A stretch of DNA of 64,000 nucleotides from Luscinia megarhynchos. Taxonomy: Eukaryota; Chordata; Aves; Passeriformes; Turdidae. The DNA is taken from positions 15,420,330 to 15,484,329 of the forward strand of contig CM067566.1 of assembly GCA_034336665.1 (NCBI GenBank), in the 5' to 3' direction. Within the stretch, counting starts at the first letter, position 1; the number at the start of each line of letters is the position of its first letter. A model generated the notes under the pieces. That model saw nothing but the letters and a program-made list of their open reading frames with translations, was not told the DNA's origin and did not search any database. A program made the translations under genes and the position numbers. Shown here in pieces: positions 26,701 through 38,114 of the stretch.

Positions 26701-28098
26701 GACTAAATGCAAAATAAAAAGTAACCACTCAACTTTAATAGTTTAAAAATGCTATTAAACATAATGGCTCTTCAGCATTCAAGCAGCACTATGTTTCAAG
26801 TGATCTTCATTTCTAAAGAACTATTTTATTTACATTTGAAATATTGATGGTGCATAAAGTTCTGTTCATGTAGTAATGATAGTCAAAAGTATTTAAAATA
26901 ATGGACATAAGACCGAAGCCATAAGTTTATTCGGTCCCTTGGATGAGGCTCCAGTGCTAAAAATGTAAACATATGAAAAATAATAAGAAACACCTACTCC
27001 ACTCTGCACAGTTCTTGAGAAAGCATCTGTGACTTTCTTAGGAACTAAAAGGAGAAATATCAAAGCAAAACCTACTAGGTTGTGAAGCAATAAAGTAGTA
27101 ACTCAGTCTGGTTTTTTGTGGGTCAAAGAGAATTCTGGCTCTGGGTATATGTTACCAGAAAATAACTCTTTAGGTAGCAACCTTATCAATAAAAATTATG
27201 AATGTAAAGGACCTGTTTCAAAGTACCACAAAGATCATGCTTTACATTTAAATAGTTAAGATAAAAAGATTATTTTTAATTTGTGATGCCATCTTTTAAA
27301 ATAAATTCACATTACTATTTCTGGTTTTGCCCAGGACTGAAAGGCAAAATTTTCAGGAGTACAAGGGATTTCCTGTATTAATTTGTGGCTTGATATCAAA
27401 CCTGGTGGCCATGCCAGCACAGTGTCCATATACTATATGTGCTCTGAGCAACAGCATAATTTGTAGGAATTTGCAAATGAATATACATGTCCCTTTACAG
27501 AAAAACAAAAAACCTACAGGTCAGATTTATGATTCCACAGTTGCTGGTGTGCCAGCAGCATGCAAAGCTGTATGGGCCTTGAGTAGCCTAGCAAATGATG
27601 TGAGGTAGCCAGATCCACAGGATCTGTGTCTCCACTGAAATGTGGAACTGGAAAGGAAGTAGGGCACACTCAGAGGCCACAGCTGGCATGTTTTTCAAGC
27701 ATAAACAGTAAATTACGTAGCCTTAATCTCTCTTTTACTCAGTTGAATTTATCCAAAATTTCTGTAGACATTTATCCATGTCTTCCTGAAGAGTCTCCAG
27801 CTTATTGCTTTTCATGTAGACAATTAATAACAGAGAATGGTAACATCGGCCTACCGGAAATGTGATCAGCTATAGCACTGCAGGCTTTGTTGCATGCCAA
27901 GAGAATGTGTAACCTCAGAGAAATTCTCAAAGTTTTAATAGCCTGGATTGGAAAGAAGGAGACCAAATTAACAGTCTCTCCAAAATTAGCCAAGAATCAG
28001 AAATCAAGAAGTAAACAAGAGAATTGTCATTCATTGGCTCTCATTCATTACTAGCTTCACTTAGTATTTTGTTATTAGGAAAATAAACTCTTAGATCA

Positions 28099-28154
28099 TC
28101 TAGAATAAATTTATATATACATGCATATATATATAACTGAATATTTATTCTAGA
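28099..28154. repeat. 56 bp inverted repeat with TA-rich centre
   Basis: The arms TCTAGAATAAAT (28099-28110) and ATTTATTCTAGA (28143-28154) are perfect 12 bp reverse complements. The 32-base centre is itself alternating TA and TG/CA-like, so the whole segment could fold as a long hairpin or cruciform. No miRNA or transposon family was recognised. It could be a chance product of a TA microsatellite, though the non-TA arms argue against that. Confidence 0.7.
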
Positions 28155-29319
28155 ACAAACAGAAAAATTTTCTTTTTCAAGCAATATTTTACTGTTAGGT
28201 ACAATAACTCTAGAATGGTGGATTTACATTCATGAATCAAATATGGACTTGGAGTCAATCATTTTAGAAGCAGGAAACCTCAACACCATTAGCACTCACA
28301 GAAGTGCTCTATAGAGTACCAAAGGCATTTTTTGGGGAACTCATAATCCAGACATTCAGGTTGAAGGAAAAGTTCCCTATGTAATGAGTATTAGCAGAAA
28401 AGAGGCAGTAACTCACTGTGACTTTGGGATATTCTGCATTGCTCCTCAGACTTTTTTATATCTACTTGTTTTTCATTTGTGAATTTCTTAAGATAGCATT
28501 TAAAAGACCAAACTGAAAGTGAGACCAATTGTGGTAACTTTCCACATACAGATAGTTTAAAAAAGCCCAAGCATACTTTTCATGGATTTTTGTGACTTAT
28601 ATAAAATCACGGGACAGGATAAGAAACAGATTTAAATTACATGCCCAACATCACACTGTATTTTAGGGACAGAGCTTAGAGGTAATCCAGACATATATCC
28701 ATGTAGCAAACTGCTTTGCATCCTGTTCCTTACACCCCTTCCTGGGGAGGTGCAGCCATTTACATGCTTCAACTGCCAACATTTTGGTGAAAGCTCAGTT
28801 TTGTATCTACACTCACATCTGATTTCTGTCCAACCAAAACCACATCTGGCATTTCCAACTGGAATAACTCAAAATTAAAACATGGACTCCCCTAATTTCC
28901 TAACTGTCTTTTTCTTCCTACAGTGTCACAGTCAATATCACAGTATTCTTTGCAGACATGAGATACCACTCCTTGCACTGAAACCCTATCACCTAACATT
29001 CTTCTTCCTCCAAATCATTTCTACAGCTGTATTTTTCTTTCTTTTAGAGGCAACACCCTCCTCTCATTGCATAAAAGTCTCCATAGACCATTCACAAGCA
29101 CAGCATGTTGGAAAATGCAACTGTACTTTTTCTGATCAAACTCCTATATACCAGCAAGCAGCTCCAGGCTCTTTTTTTCCCAGGATCTGGCCTTTTCTTC
29201 AGGTCCTGCACTGCTCTGTTTTTAAGTGCCTGCCTCATTCACATCTCCTCTGTTTTGGTTGCCATGGCTACAACATCAGTCTCACATCCAGGCTTCCTTT
29301 TCCCCACTGGAAATTCAGC

Positions 29320-29905
29320 ATCATAGAAAGATAGAATCATTAAGGTTGGAAAAGACCTCCAAAATCAAGTCCCACCTTTGACTGAACACCACCTTGTCAG
29401 CTAAACCATGGAACAAAGTGCCATATCCAGTCGTTTCTTGAAAACTTTTATGAATGATGACTCCACCACCTCCATGCAGTCCATTCCAATGTCTGACAAC
29501 TCTTTCATGAAGAAATTCTTCCTGAGGTCACACCAAAATCTCCCCTGATGCAGCTTGTGGGTACGTCCTCTTGTCCTGTCACAATTGTCTGGGAGAAGAG
29601 ACCCCACCTGGCTACAACCTCAGGTAGTTTAGAGAGCAATGAGGTCCCAGCTGAGCTTCCTCTTCTCCAGGCTCAGCAGTGGCAGCTCCCTCAGCTGCTC
29701 CCTGTAGGACTTGGGCTCCAGATCCTTCCCCAGCTCTGTTGCCCTTCTCTGGACTTGCTTTAGCTCCTCAAAGTCACTGCTGAAGTGAGGAGCCCAGAAC
29801 TGGGCACAGTTCTCAAGGTAACTTTCCTACTCTCCAGCAGATCAAAGCTCCTTCCCAGCTTAGTGTTGTTGGTGAATTTACTGTGGGTGCACATGATCCC
29901 CTTGC
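29320..29905 (-). mobile_element. CR1 LINE fragment with internal deletion
   Basis: The plus strand opens with the reversed CR1 tail (TCATAGAAAGATAGAATCAT). Read on the minus strand, the later part encodes decayed C-terminal ORF2 (a KFHRG-like region, then DLRKNFFMKE and VFKKRLDMAL) and, further upstream, the NCAQFWAP segment near 29785-29815. After about 29820 it jumps to the RT catalytic region at about 29855-29900 (CTHSKF...TKLG), so roughly one hundred family codons are missing between the two. The catalytic FADD is changed to FTNN (29865-29876). The upstream boundary near 29905 is approximate. It is an inactive copy. Confidence 0.92.
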
Positions 29906-32405
29906 TCAGGGTCTCATGGCATGCCAGCATATTTCTTACAGTAGCCTTGGAATTAAATTTAGGAAAATGGATGGAGGGGGTGTGTGTATCTTACTTTCAC
30001 AGAAATATTTTCTGATTAGTGTGACACAACAGGCAGGCTTCAGGCTATGTTCAAACCACAAAACACACCCATTCAAGCTATAACATAGTATCTAGTGCAG
30101 AACAACTACATGGACAGCAACTACCTACTTCAGGGCTCTTTCATACATTCCTATGAAATTCTCTGGGAAAAGGCAAGCACAGCCTGCAGACTCTTATAGC
30201 CTCTGCCATTTTTGAAGCAGGAAGGAAGGCAGGGACATTCCAACATGAGATCTATTGCCTTTTGTTGGGGAAGAATGATTGGAAGAAGCATCTCCTGAAA
30301 GCCACAGTAGGTGTTGAATTGTGGATACTGGAAGGGATGACATGGCCAAGATATCCAGGAACATGTGGGAAGGTGAGGAAGGGATAAGCAAGAATGAGAC
30401 CTAGCCCCTTGCTGCTACTAGCAGCACAAACCCACAGAAACACATCAGAGAGCTGAGGCTGCAGAATCTGGTTAGCTGTAATCACATGAAATGATTAATC
30501 TTAAGTATTTTCCATGTCTACTTTTTTTCTCCTACACTCTCTCATTTAATGTCACTGGAGCAGATTCCACCCTTCCCTTTGTGTCTGCAGAAAAAATAAA
30601 CTATATGTGTACAAAACAGCTGCTAAGCTGCAGTCAGTACCTCTATGGATCAGGCTATTTTATGGCATGAAAGTTTTAGATTACTGAGAAAGTTATGAAC
30701 CTATACTGCTGATTGGAAGTTTCATCACATGTGTAATATTCTTTTTGTTGCTTCTCCTAGATTTTTAGTAATGTCTCTAGTTTGACTTACAGTCCTGATA
30801 CCACAAAATATTAATAATTTCGAAAGTGATACGATGAAAGCAAACAAGTTGGGGGTGGTAAATTTTATTTACAGATATATGCTCAATTTGCTTTAGTCAT
30901 TGATTTGGTAGAGAAAACATAAAACAATAATTCATGCTGAATGTACTTGTTCCAGTGCAGTTGTCTATCCATTGCTGCTGTTAATGTGACATCAGCTATT
31001 GGCCTTCACCTTTTAACTGTGTTCAGTGGAGGGAGCAAGAAGAAAGGGGCATCCATCCATTGGCATCAGTGGCATTTTTCAGCATCATGACAGGTTCTCA
31101 CTCGCATGGTGGCAGCTGCACTGAAAATAAGTTGGTTTACACCTGTTTTTTTCTTGAGGGAAAATAACCCAGTGACACTGGACAGAGCACAAGTCACTGC
31201 AGGAGTGGCAGCCTGTCCCTCATGTAGGCATGGTTGATGAACCAGAAGAACTGCCTAAGGCAGTGACCCTTAAAAGATGCAGTGGCCAATTAAGTCTAGG
31301 GATTTTTATAGATTTTATTTTCTTCAGCATTTTTTCAAGGCTAAGCTCTGATGCTTAGGGGAATGGCAAACCAAGTCTTTCCTTATCTATCATATAAAGA
31401 CATGGAACAATGGCTTTCTGGCCACTTACTGGTTCAGCGTGGGCATGTAGACACAAAACAAAAATATCTCCCAGTCTTTGGGGAGGTTCAGATCTGGATC
31501 TCTCTTGCTGGGGGTCATGTCTACCTTGTTGTGAAAGTAATATGAAATGACAACACTTTCCAAATAAACAGAGACTCCTTTTCTTTTTTAATGTCAGTGT
31601 AGTGGACTAAAGGATGAACCAGAATCCTTATACATCATGGTTACTTTTCTCTCTATTTTAGTGAAAACTAAGGAACCTTCCATGTTCTGCCAACCCATAC
31701 ATACATATATATCCCACAGGTCCACTGTTGTTTGCACAGTCAGATCCATGTGTTATTTGAGTCCCACCACATTGCACTCATGGAATTTGGTTTTTCTATA
31801 GGGTTCATGAGTGTCTTTCTTTGTCTCTCCAACAAATTTTGCCTATACATTTTGTAGTTTAAACAAAACTTTATTCTTTTGCTTTATGTTTTTCATGTCA
31901 TAGTTATCAAAAATATAAATCTATAATTCATATCTCTTCTAAATCATGTAAACCTGCTTTGGTTCTGATATGTCCATTCAAGCTTATGTCTGCCCATCTC
32001 ACTCTGCAATTCTTGAGAAGCCACTTTCCATTTCCTTTGACCACACTTGATCAGGAACAGCTGGCATTTCTCATCAGATAGCTCATTTTTTAAAGTAACA
32101 GCCCCATTAGTTGTTTTCTGTTTACATTTACAGGGTTGTTGCTATGTCACTGTTAGTCTTTGACTTCTGGTCCACTGTAAAGATGACTAAATGAAAGAAA
32201 ATAGACGTGCAATCAAAAAGAAACTGCTTGTTTCTGGACAGCTTCTGTGCTGGAAACAGTAGCATCAAGCAAAAACTGTTCATGGGACATTGGCAAATGT
32301 CACTGCATGCCATATAGCTCTCAATCCTAGGCACCTAGGGATGGTAATTAGATTTTAGATAATGCACTTCTATCTCATATAACGGTTTTTTGGGGGTTTT
32401 TTTGG

Positions 32406-32420
32406 TTTTTTTTTTTTTTT
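32406..32420. repeat. T15 run within a G/T-rich stretch
   Basis: T-rich and G-interrupted low-complexity sequence extends from about 32385 to 32420 and ends in fifteen T. Confidence 0.75.
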
Positions 32421-33181
32421 ATGAGAATGAGACATTGGTGTCCTTAGCTTCTTCCCTGGTGGCTCTGCTCTCGGGGATCAGATGCTGTTCTGCTCTTTCT
32501 CCTGGAACAGAAGCCATTAATAAATACTAAGTTCATTCCTACTTTTACAGACCTTGGTGGTCTTTATAAAGAGGTGTCGTGGGTTTAAGGACATTTAGGG
32601 ACATCTTTGGAAACAAACAACAAAAATAGAAAATGCTGCCCGGATAAGCAGCCAGGATTCCATAGGCATCAGGGCTCTCTAATGTGCTCTGAACTTCAAA
32701 ATTCCACAGCACCTGTTGTTGGTCTTGTTCCCATCAAATTGATCCTTTGAATGAGCAGTTGGAATTTGATCAACATAAAATCTGTTATTTTTCTAATTTT
32801 AATTCATTACATCTTCTCTAAATTGATAACTCCAAGAATAAGACTAACCTTTTCAAGCCTCTCATCTGAAAATATTGCAAAAATGAGCAATGCTTGAGCT
32901 TCACAGAGAATGCCTCCAATATTAACTTTACTGTTGAACAGACAGATCGTTTATAAGTCAAAAATGTTGCTTCAGATAAGACATGTTTAAGGAAATGCTT
33001 AGCCCTCTTTAAATTAACAATTCAGACTTATTTCTTATTTTAAGACATTATCAGAAGGCCACGTAGATGCCAACATTTGCTTTAGAAATTATACACTACC
33101 ACTTAACATGAAGAATAGATGCCTATTTTTACTCTAATCCACATAATATTTTTCCAGGAATATTAAAAACTTAAGCTTCCC

Positions 33182-33255
33182 AAAATGAAATACACTTCAT
33201 TGTTACGTGAGGAGTGAATGAAAATGAAACACAATTCATTCCTATGTGAGGAGTG
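33182..33255. repeat. Tandem duplication, 39 bp period
   Basis: The 35 bp units at 33182-33216 and 33221-33255 match at 30 of 35 positions, both beginning AAAATGAAA and ending GTGAGGAGTG, with a 4-base spacer. Five substitutions and no indels point to an old local duplication. Confidence 0.85.
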
Positions 33256-34451
33256 TTTGTGGAAAACTGCAAACCAAAGCCTATTTAATCTAGTGCAATT
33301 TATATGAATGATCTCATAGCCACAGAATAAGTCCATGTTCAAATATTTCTGTTAGACATCCAACAAATATGCAAAATGGCATTTGCGCAATGCACAGGGA
33401 TGTTGATGTTACAGAGCAGCAGACTCTCTGCTTTGAGGTATTTTGGAAAAGAGAGTTTACAAACATTTATTTTAGGAGGTCAATAGTGCATTCTCTCTCT
33501 TACCCAATTTATTTTTGATGCTATTAGGGAAGGTTATTTGTCTACATCTATGCTTATTAAAAATTTTTTAAAGAAAACTTTAGTTTGAATTTTACCTCAC
33601 CATGGAACAAATTCTTTTTTTTTACTTTTAGAATGAAGAGTTCTAGTCAGCTATCCCATAATGTCTGCACAGTGTCATTTTACAGCACTCATGTTCCAGC
33701 ACTCTAAAGCACTTAGACAGTACTGTTAACTCCAGTGCAACAATTTGCAAACTCAAAGTACATCTTTTTTGGGACCTGGGCCTAATACTTCCTTTCATTG
33801 TGTGTATGTACTGCAAATGCTTTCTGTTTCCTCCTGGATGCAGGATAGCTAATTATGTTTCAGTCCCTGGGCATCCAGCAAGCATAAAACAAAACCACAA
33901 GCTTATGGCTGTTTCATACTGCAGCTCTGTCCCAGTGCAGGCTGGCTCAAAGTGCAGCTACAGCCTCCCACTCCAGAGCAGCTTTTCCCCAATATCCAGG
34001 GAAAGTAATCTCCTGGCTATGCTAACAGCCATCCAAAAACCTACCATATAATCTAATTGAACTATTGATTCCCAAGCTAGGGCTCCTATTTAGCATTCCA
34101 GAGAGAAAAAAGGAGAGAGAAAAAGGTTTTACAGACACAGTAACACAGCACTGCACAAGCCTTCCTTAGCTTTGTTTGCTTTATGTTCTTTTTTTATAAA
34201 GATTATGTAAAAAATGTAGTTACAATGCTAATAACAGAATCTTACTCCTTCTCTGAAATGTGTTCTCATTTCAAACCACAAATTCTTAAGCAGGGAATAG
34301 ACATTTTTCCTTAATAAGAAAGAGTCTAATGGCAAGGAGGAATAGGAGAATGGAAAGTGCACCATCAGAGCATCACCTCACATTACTTATGTGCCTAGAC
34401 AGCTGGTAGTACTATCACTATGACAGAATCTTTCTCAGATTTTTTTTGTTT

Positions 34452-34467
34452 GGTTGGTTGGTTGGTT
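34452..34467. repeat. (GGTT)4 microsatellite
   Basis: Four tandem GGTT units inside a longer G/T-rich tract (34441-34500). Confidence 0.85.
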
Positions 34468-35102
34468 TTTTTCATGTTTTTGTTTGTGTTTTGTTTTGCT
34501 TTAATTTAAGAGGAGAAAAAAAGGAAAATTCCAACAGAAATCTACTTTGACTTTCATTCAGATTGAAAGATCAACAAACTCCCTTGACAATTATTTCCTA
34601 TGAATATGAATTAAGTTACTACTGCAGTGTGTTTACTAATCTTTTAGAAATAACACAAGCATTATGGGTATAAGCTATTAGTGCCACAAAACTAAAAAAA
34701 TATTTTTAACATTTGACCATCAATAGAGATGCTATTCTATAATTCTGCATGGCTACTTTACAGAAAGCTATACAATGTGTGATATTTCTCCATCTTTTTA
34801 ATAAGGTGGGTCAGGATTTTTTGTACCAATATCAAAGGTATGTACTTACAAAAATATTCTCTACTGGCAGCTGATACCAGAATAATTAATAAACTGAAAT
34901 AAATGAGAAATTGTCTCATTTATCTAAATGGCATTATGAAATTTGCTTTTCCGAGTCAAAACATTTCCCTCTATCATAACTTTTTAAAGTTGTTTCTCAG
35001 TTGTTTCTTGAGTAGATTTATATTTTTGGAGATCTTTTAAGACATTAATTTAACAACTCTAGGAAGGCCAGCTCTTCAAAGAATAATTTAAAATCCCATT
35101 TT

Positions 35103-35133
35103 TAAAATCTAGCTTCGATGTAAAATCTAGCTT
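35103..35133. repeat. 13 bp direct repeat, 18 bp period
   Basis: TAAAATCTAGCTT occurs exactly at 35103-35115 and 35121-35133, separated by five bases. Confidence 0.8.
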
Positions 35134-35229
35134 TTGTCAGAAAATAACACTGGGAATTCTTCATACCTATCATGGCATCTATTTATAGTTTGCAGGTTAT
35201 AATATCTGCCAACTCCTGGAACTTCCCTG

Positions 35230-35280
35230 AATAGTTATACATATTGTAGTTAAGAATAGTTATACATGTTGGCAGTTAAG
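35230..35280. repeat. 25-26 bp tandem duplication
   Basis: AATAGTTATACAT begins both units (35230-35254 and 35255-35280) and both end AGTTAAG, with one indel and a few substitutions. A partial third unit, AACAGTTAAG, follows at 35281-35290. Confidence 0.85.
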
Positions 35281-36503
35281 AACAGTTAAGAGCTACAGTT
35301 TAGCCTTGTCATTTTGGTTTCAGGCAATGAAGCTGAAAAACACAACAACGGGCAACAGCCTAAACTACTATTGTCTCTGCTGGTTTTCCACTGGGATTAT
35401 AAAAGTGAAAATTTTAATCTCATCTAGGACAGAAAATCTTCAAGGGAAAAATTTCTTTCTGCTGGTGAGGTGAATATACTCGTAAGGGGAATGGAGTGAC
35501 ATAAAAGCCCTAGAAGAGATTTCCCCAGAGAAGGAATTGCTTCCTTGAGGTTCCTTTGCAAGTCGTGATGACGGAGCAGTTGTGTGAAGGCAGCCAAAGG
35601 GATCTCTCAGGACAAGGTTTGCAGTGATTGCAGGCAACTCTGCCCTTCCAAGGCAATGCAGGACACTACTGTAACTGCAAGAGTGGTGATCCTAACTTTT
35701 GCAGGAATCACTTCCAGAGCAGACAAGCATTAGGTGAAAGGAACCAAATTAAGTACCATAATGCCATTTCTTCCTAAGAGTCTTAAAATATCTGAGCCTG
35801 CATTTTAAGTCAGGACTGTGTGACAAACACTTTGCACAGCTTAAAAGTGATGCTCACTTCAGCAGAAGAACCCTTGAGGCAGGAGGAGCCTGAGGGAAAG
35901 AACAGCCCCAGTACAGCTGCCCCAACACCAGCCTACATCATCCAGAAGTCCTGATCCATCCTGGGAGAGGATAGCTGAAGAAGCAATGTGGGAGCACAGA
36001 CAGACAGCACCAAGGAATCAGTCAAAAAGACAGGAATACATACATTGCTGGATACATCACTAACTCTTGTTATTTGAATATTTACCTCAAACCAAGATTT
36101 AACAGGTACTCATGTCTCCAGAAAGGAAGAAAGCAGAGTAGAAGAGAAGCATTCTTGGTATTGTTAATGCAAAAAGGGTCTTATGCTTATAAATTTTCTT
36201 CAATGTTTTCTCATAAATAACAATCAGCCCTTCATATTTTGTTTAAGTTCTAAAACTGATGTAGTAATATGCAGATAGCTGCTGGGGTCTGTCTCTTGTT
36301 CCATAATATTTTGTGGTTATTTACTCTAAATAAAACTCTATTCAAATCACTCTTATTCTGTTGGCAAGAGTTTTGTCTAACACCTCTTCTCTTCGAGACG
36401 TTTCCATATCATGCAAAATGAAGAGGACCATGTGCACTCTATTTAGTATTTGTCCACTGTTAGAAATGGTGGCCCTGTGCTGATGCCTAGGAATGTGTCT
36501 AAT

Positions 36504-36551
36504 TTCTCCTGATTTACCCCTGTTGATAAAAGCCTATGGAAATCAGGAGAA
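36504..36551. repeat. Perfect 12 bp inverted repeat, 24 bp loop
   Basis: The arms TTCTCCTGATTT (36504-36515) and AAATCAGGAGAA (36540-36551) are exact reverse complements of mixed base composition. The hairpin is shorter than a typical pre-miRNA stem and no extension is seen. No family was recognised. Confidence 0.75.
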
Positions 36552-36844
36552 TTCAGAAGTAAAGCCCAAAACACCCCAGCCCAGAGGGCTACCTTAGTTT
36601 TCTTTCTTTGCAATAGCTAAAAAAAAAATCATGAGATAATCATCTAACTGCTTTTCCATTAACTGTGCATTTCCATTCTTCTTTGTTATAATTATTTTTA
36701 CCTTCTATCATGGAATCATTGAGAGAATCTCCTTATCACTTCTGTCATAAACCTTGTAAAATACATTGATCCTACATCATCTCCTCCATACCTCAAATTT
36801 TGATGACTTCACCATAACTACCAGCACTATTCCTGTTGATATTT

Positions 36845-36956
36845 AAATCATAAAAGCATTGAATGTTTTCAGTTGGAAGGGATCTTAAAAGTCATCCAGT
36901 CCCAACTCCCCTGCCAGGGGCAGAGATACATTTAATGAGACCAGGTTGTTCAAAAA
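36845..36956 (-). mobile_element. CR1 LINE 3'-tail fragment
   Basis: The plus strand reads AATCATAAAAGCATTGAATG, GTTGGAAGGGATCTTAAAAG and TCATCCAGTCCCAACTCCCC in succession. This is the canonical order of a reversed avian CR1 tail, and it continues to about the AGACCAGGTTG...CAAA segment. Only about 110 bp remains, with no ORF2 frame of note. Confidence 0.9.
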
Positions 36957-37356
36957 TATTAATAAAATATGTAAATCCTGAACAGCTCAATAAAGCCCTG
37001 CCCTATTTAATAGAAAGACCTAGAATTTTCATTCAGGAATTCAGCTGAAGTGAAACTGTGTCCTGTTCAGTGGAGTACAGAGCAGTTGTCTGCAGTGCTT
37101 CTCTCATGTTTCAGCAATACAGAAATTTCTTGGCCTATCCATGTTCCTTTAATACACTGTTCTACTGAATTTTATTGAAATGTGTTCTGGCATGAAATGC
37201 TTTTGCCCAGATAGACCATTTACTAACAAGTGCAGCTTCATCTCATAACTACTGATGAGGTATGAGCTGTGCCAGGCATGCTGAAAAGCATCTTCAAAAA
37301 CACTTTGGAAAGGACTTAGGTTGCAAGCTCAGACAATGAAAACAAATATTTTAGCC

Positions 37357-37362
37357 ATCCAC
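37357..37362. repeat. Target-site duplication, left copy
   Basis: ATCCAC lies directly before the TG of the LTR and is repeated exactly at 38109-38114 directly after its terminal CA. Confidence 0.85.
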
Positions 37363-38108
37363 TGTTGGGAAAGATGAACCAGGAAGACCTTACAAATATG
37401 AATGTTTAGATTCTGAGAATATGGAAACCATGAGCGAGATTGAAATGAAAGCCACTTTTGAGATACCAAACCTCAGTTACTGGATAACTAGAAGACAACA
37501 GGATGGCCAGCTAAAAGTAATCCCCTCTTGATAGAACAATGTCTACTGCTGGAAAGCAAGTCCAAAGGTCAGAGAAGACTTGCCAGGGTCCAAAGAGTAG
37601 TTTTTAGAAGTTTAAAGTATAACACACTATGGTAATGTAAGGATTCCTATAGGCTGTATGTAAATGCCATAGAATTTGTATCTTGTGTTAGATTGGTTAG
37701 TGGAAATTAGAATATTCATCATACAAGAAGATTTATTGTATTGTAAACGGGAAATTGCTCTCGCTCTTACTTTCTTACCCCTATCTCCCTCCTGCTCTCC
37801 CTCTCTTACCCCTTTTGTTCCTCTTTCTCTCTTATTCTCTTACTCTCTCTTACCCCTTTGCTCTTACCCCTTTGCTCCTCTCTCTGTCTTACTCATACTG
37901 CTACCACCCCTCTCTTACCTTATTCCCTCAACCGCTCACCCTCTTATTTTCTTTCTCTTCCCCCCATTTTCTCTTTGTCCTGCTCTGGGCTGCGGCTGGC
38001 AGCTCTTGGCAGGACTCTGAATACCCACGCCCTTACAATAACTGCTACTGTAACACCAGCTTATGCAGAGCTCATGAGTTTTGTCCCTGACGACCGTCTA
38101 TCCCGACA
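37363..38108. mobile_element. Solo LTR of an endogenous retrovirus, 746 bp
   Basis: The element starts TGTTGGGA and ends TCCCGACA. These are inverted termini matching at 7 of 8 positions with the canonical TG...CA. It is flanked by identical 6 bp direct repeats (ATCCAC), which makes the boundaries exact. No internal retroviral sequence, primer-binding site or second LTR adjoins it, so it is a solo LTR left by LTR-LTR recombination. Six-base duplications are typical of ERVK-like (class II) integrases; ERVL-like elements usually give 5, so class is uncertain. Orientation is unresolved: AATAAA is present on the minus strand (37732-37737), while general layout with a pyrimidine-rich segment toward the right suggests plus. 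Overlapping Leu/Ser-rich ORFs at 37676-38154 are products of the pyrimidine tract. Confidence 0.88.
37757..37979. repeat. Pyrimidine-rich tract inside the LTR
   Basis: About 220 bp dominated by C and T on the plus strand. It includes an exact 14 bp tandem pair CTCTTACCCCTTTG at 37847-37860 and 37861-37874 and a near copy at 37803-37817. It probably expanded by slippage within the LTR. Confidence 0.85.
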
Positions 38109-38114
38109 ATCCAC
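38109..38114. repeat. Target-site duplication, right copy
   Basis: ATCCAC, identical to the copy at 37357-37362, directly follows the LTR terminal CA. Confidence 0.85.

Larger units (their letters stand above)
20771..29319. other. Long AT-rich unique stretch
   Basis: No gene was recognised over about 8.5 kb. It contains a G/T-rich tract (21241-21332), a T15 run (23742-23756) and a strong inverted repeat (28099-28154). The longest ORF is 150 codons at 28882-29334 on the plus strand. It is rich in Phe, Leu, Cys and His with no family resemblance, and ends inside the CR1 at 29320, so it is probably chance. Confidence 0.5.
29906..36844. other. AT-rich unique sequence with small duplications
   Basis: Contains T-rich runs near 32385-32420, a GGTT microsatellite (34452-34467) and three small direct duplications (33182-33255, 35103-35133, 35230-35280). 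A segment at 32510-32585 has an AATAAA followed by a GT-rich stretch and could be a remnant of an LTR or retrocopy end, but it has no partner sequence. No exon or RNA gene was recognised. A perfect 12 bp inverted repeat lies at 36504-36551. Confidence 0.5.

Noticed and set aside
28882..29334. 150-codon plus-strand ORF as a gene
   Set aside because: It is composed of Phe, Leu, Cys and His runs from T/C-rich sequence, has no domain, and ends in a CR1 fragment.
36711..36727. CR1-like end ATGGAATCATTGAGAG
   Set aside because: Only the first bases match and the sequence does not continue into a CR1 tail; the true CR1 fragment begins at 36845.
37363..38108. A complete provirus at the LTR
   Set aside because: The target-site duplication directly abuts both ends of one LTR, with no internal region or second LTR.
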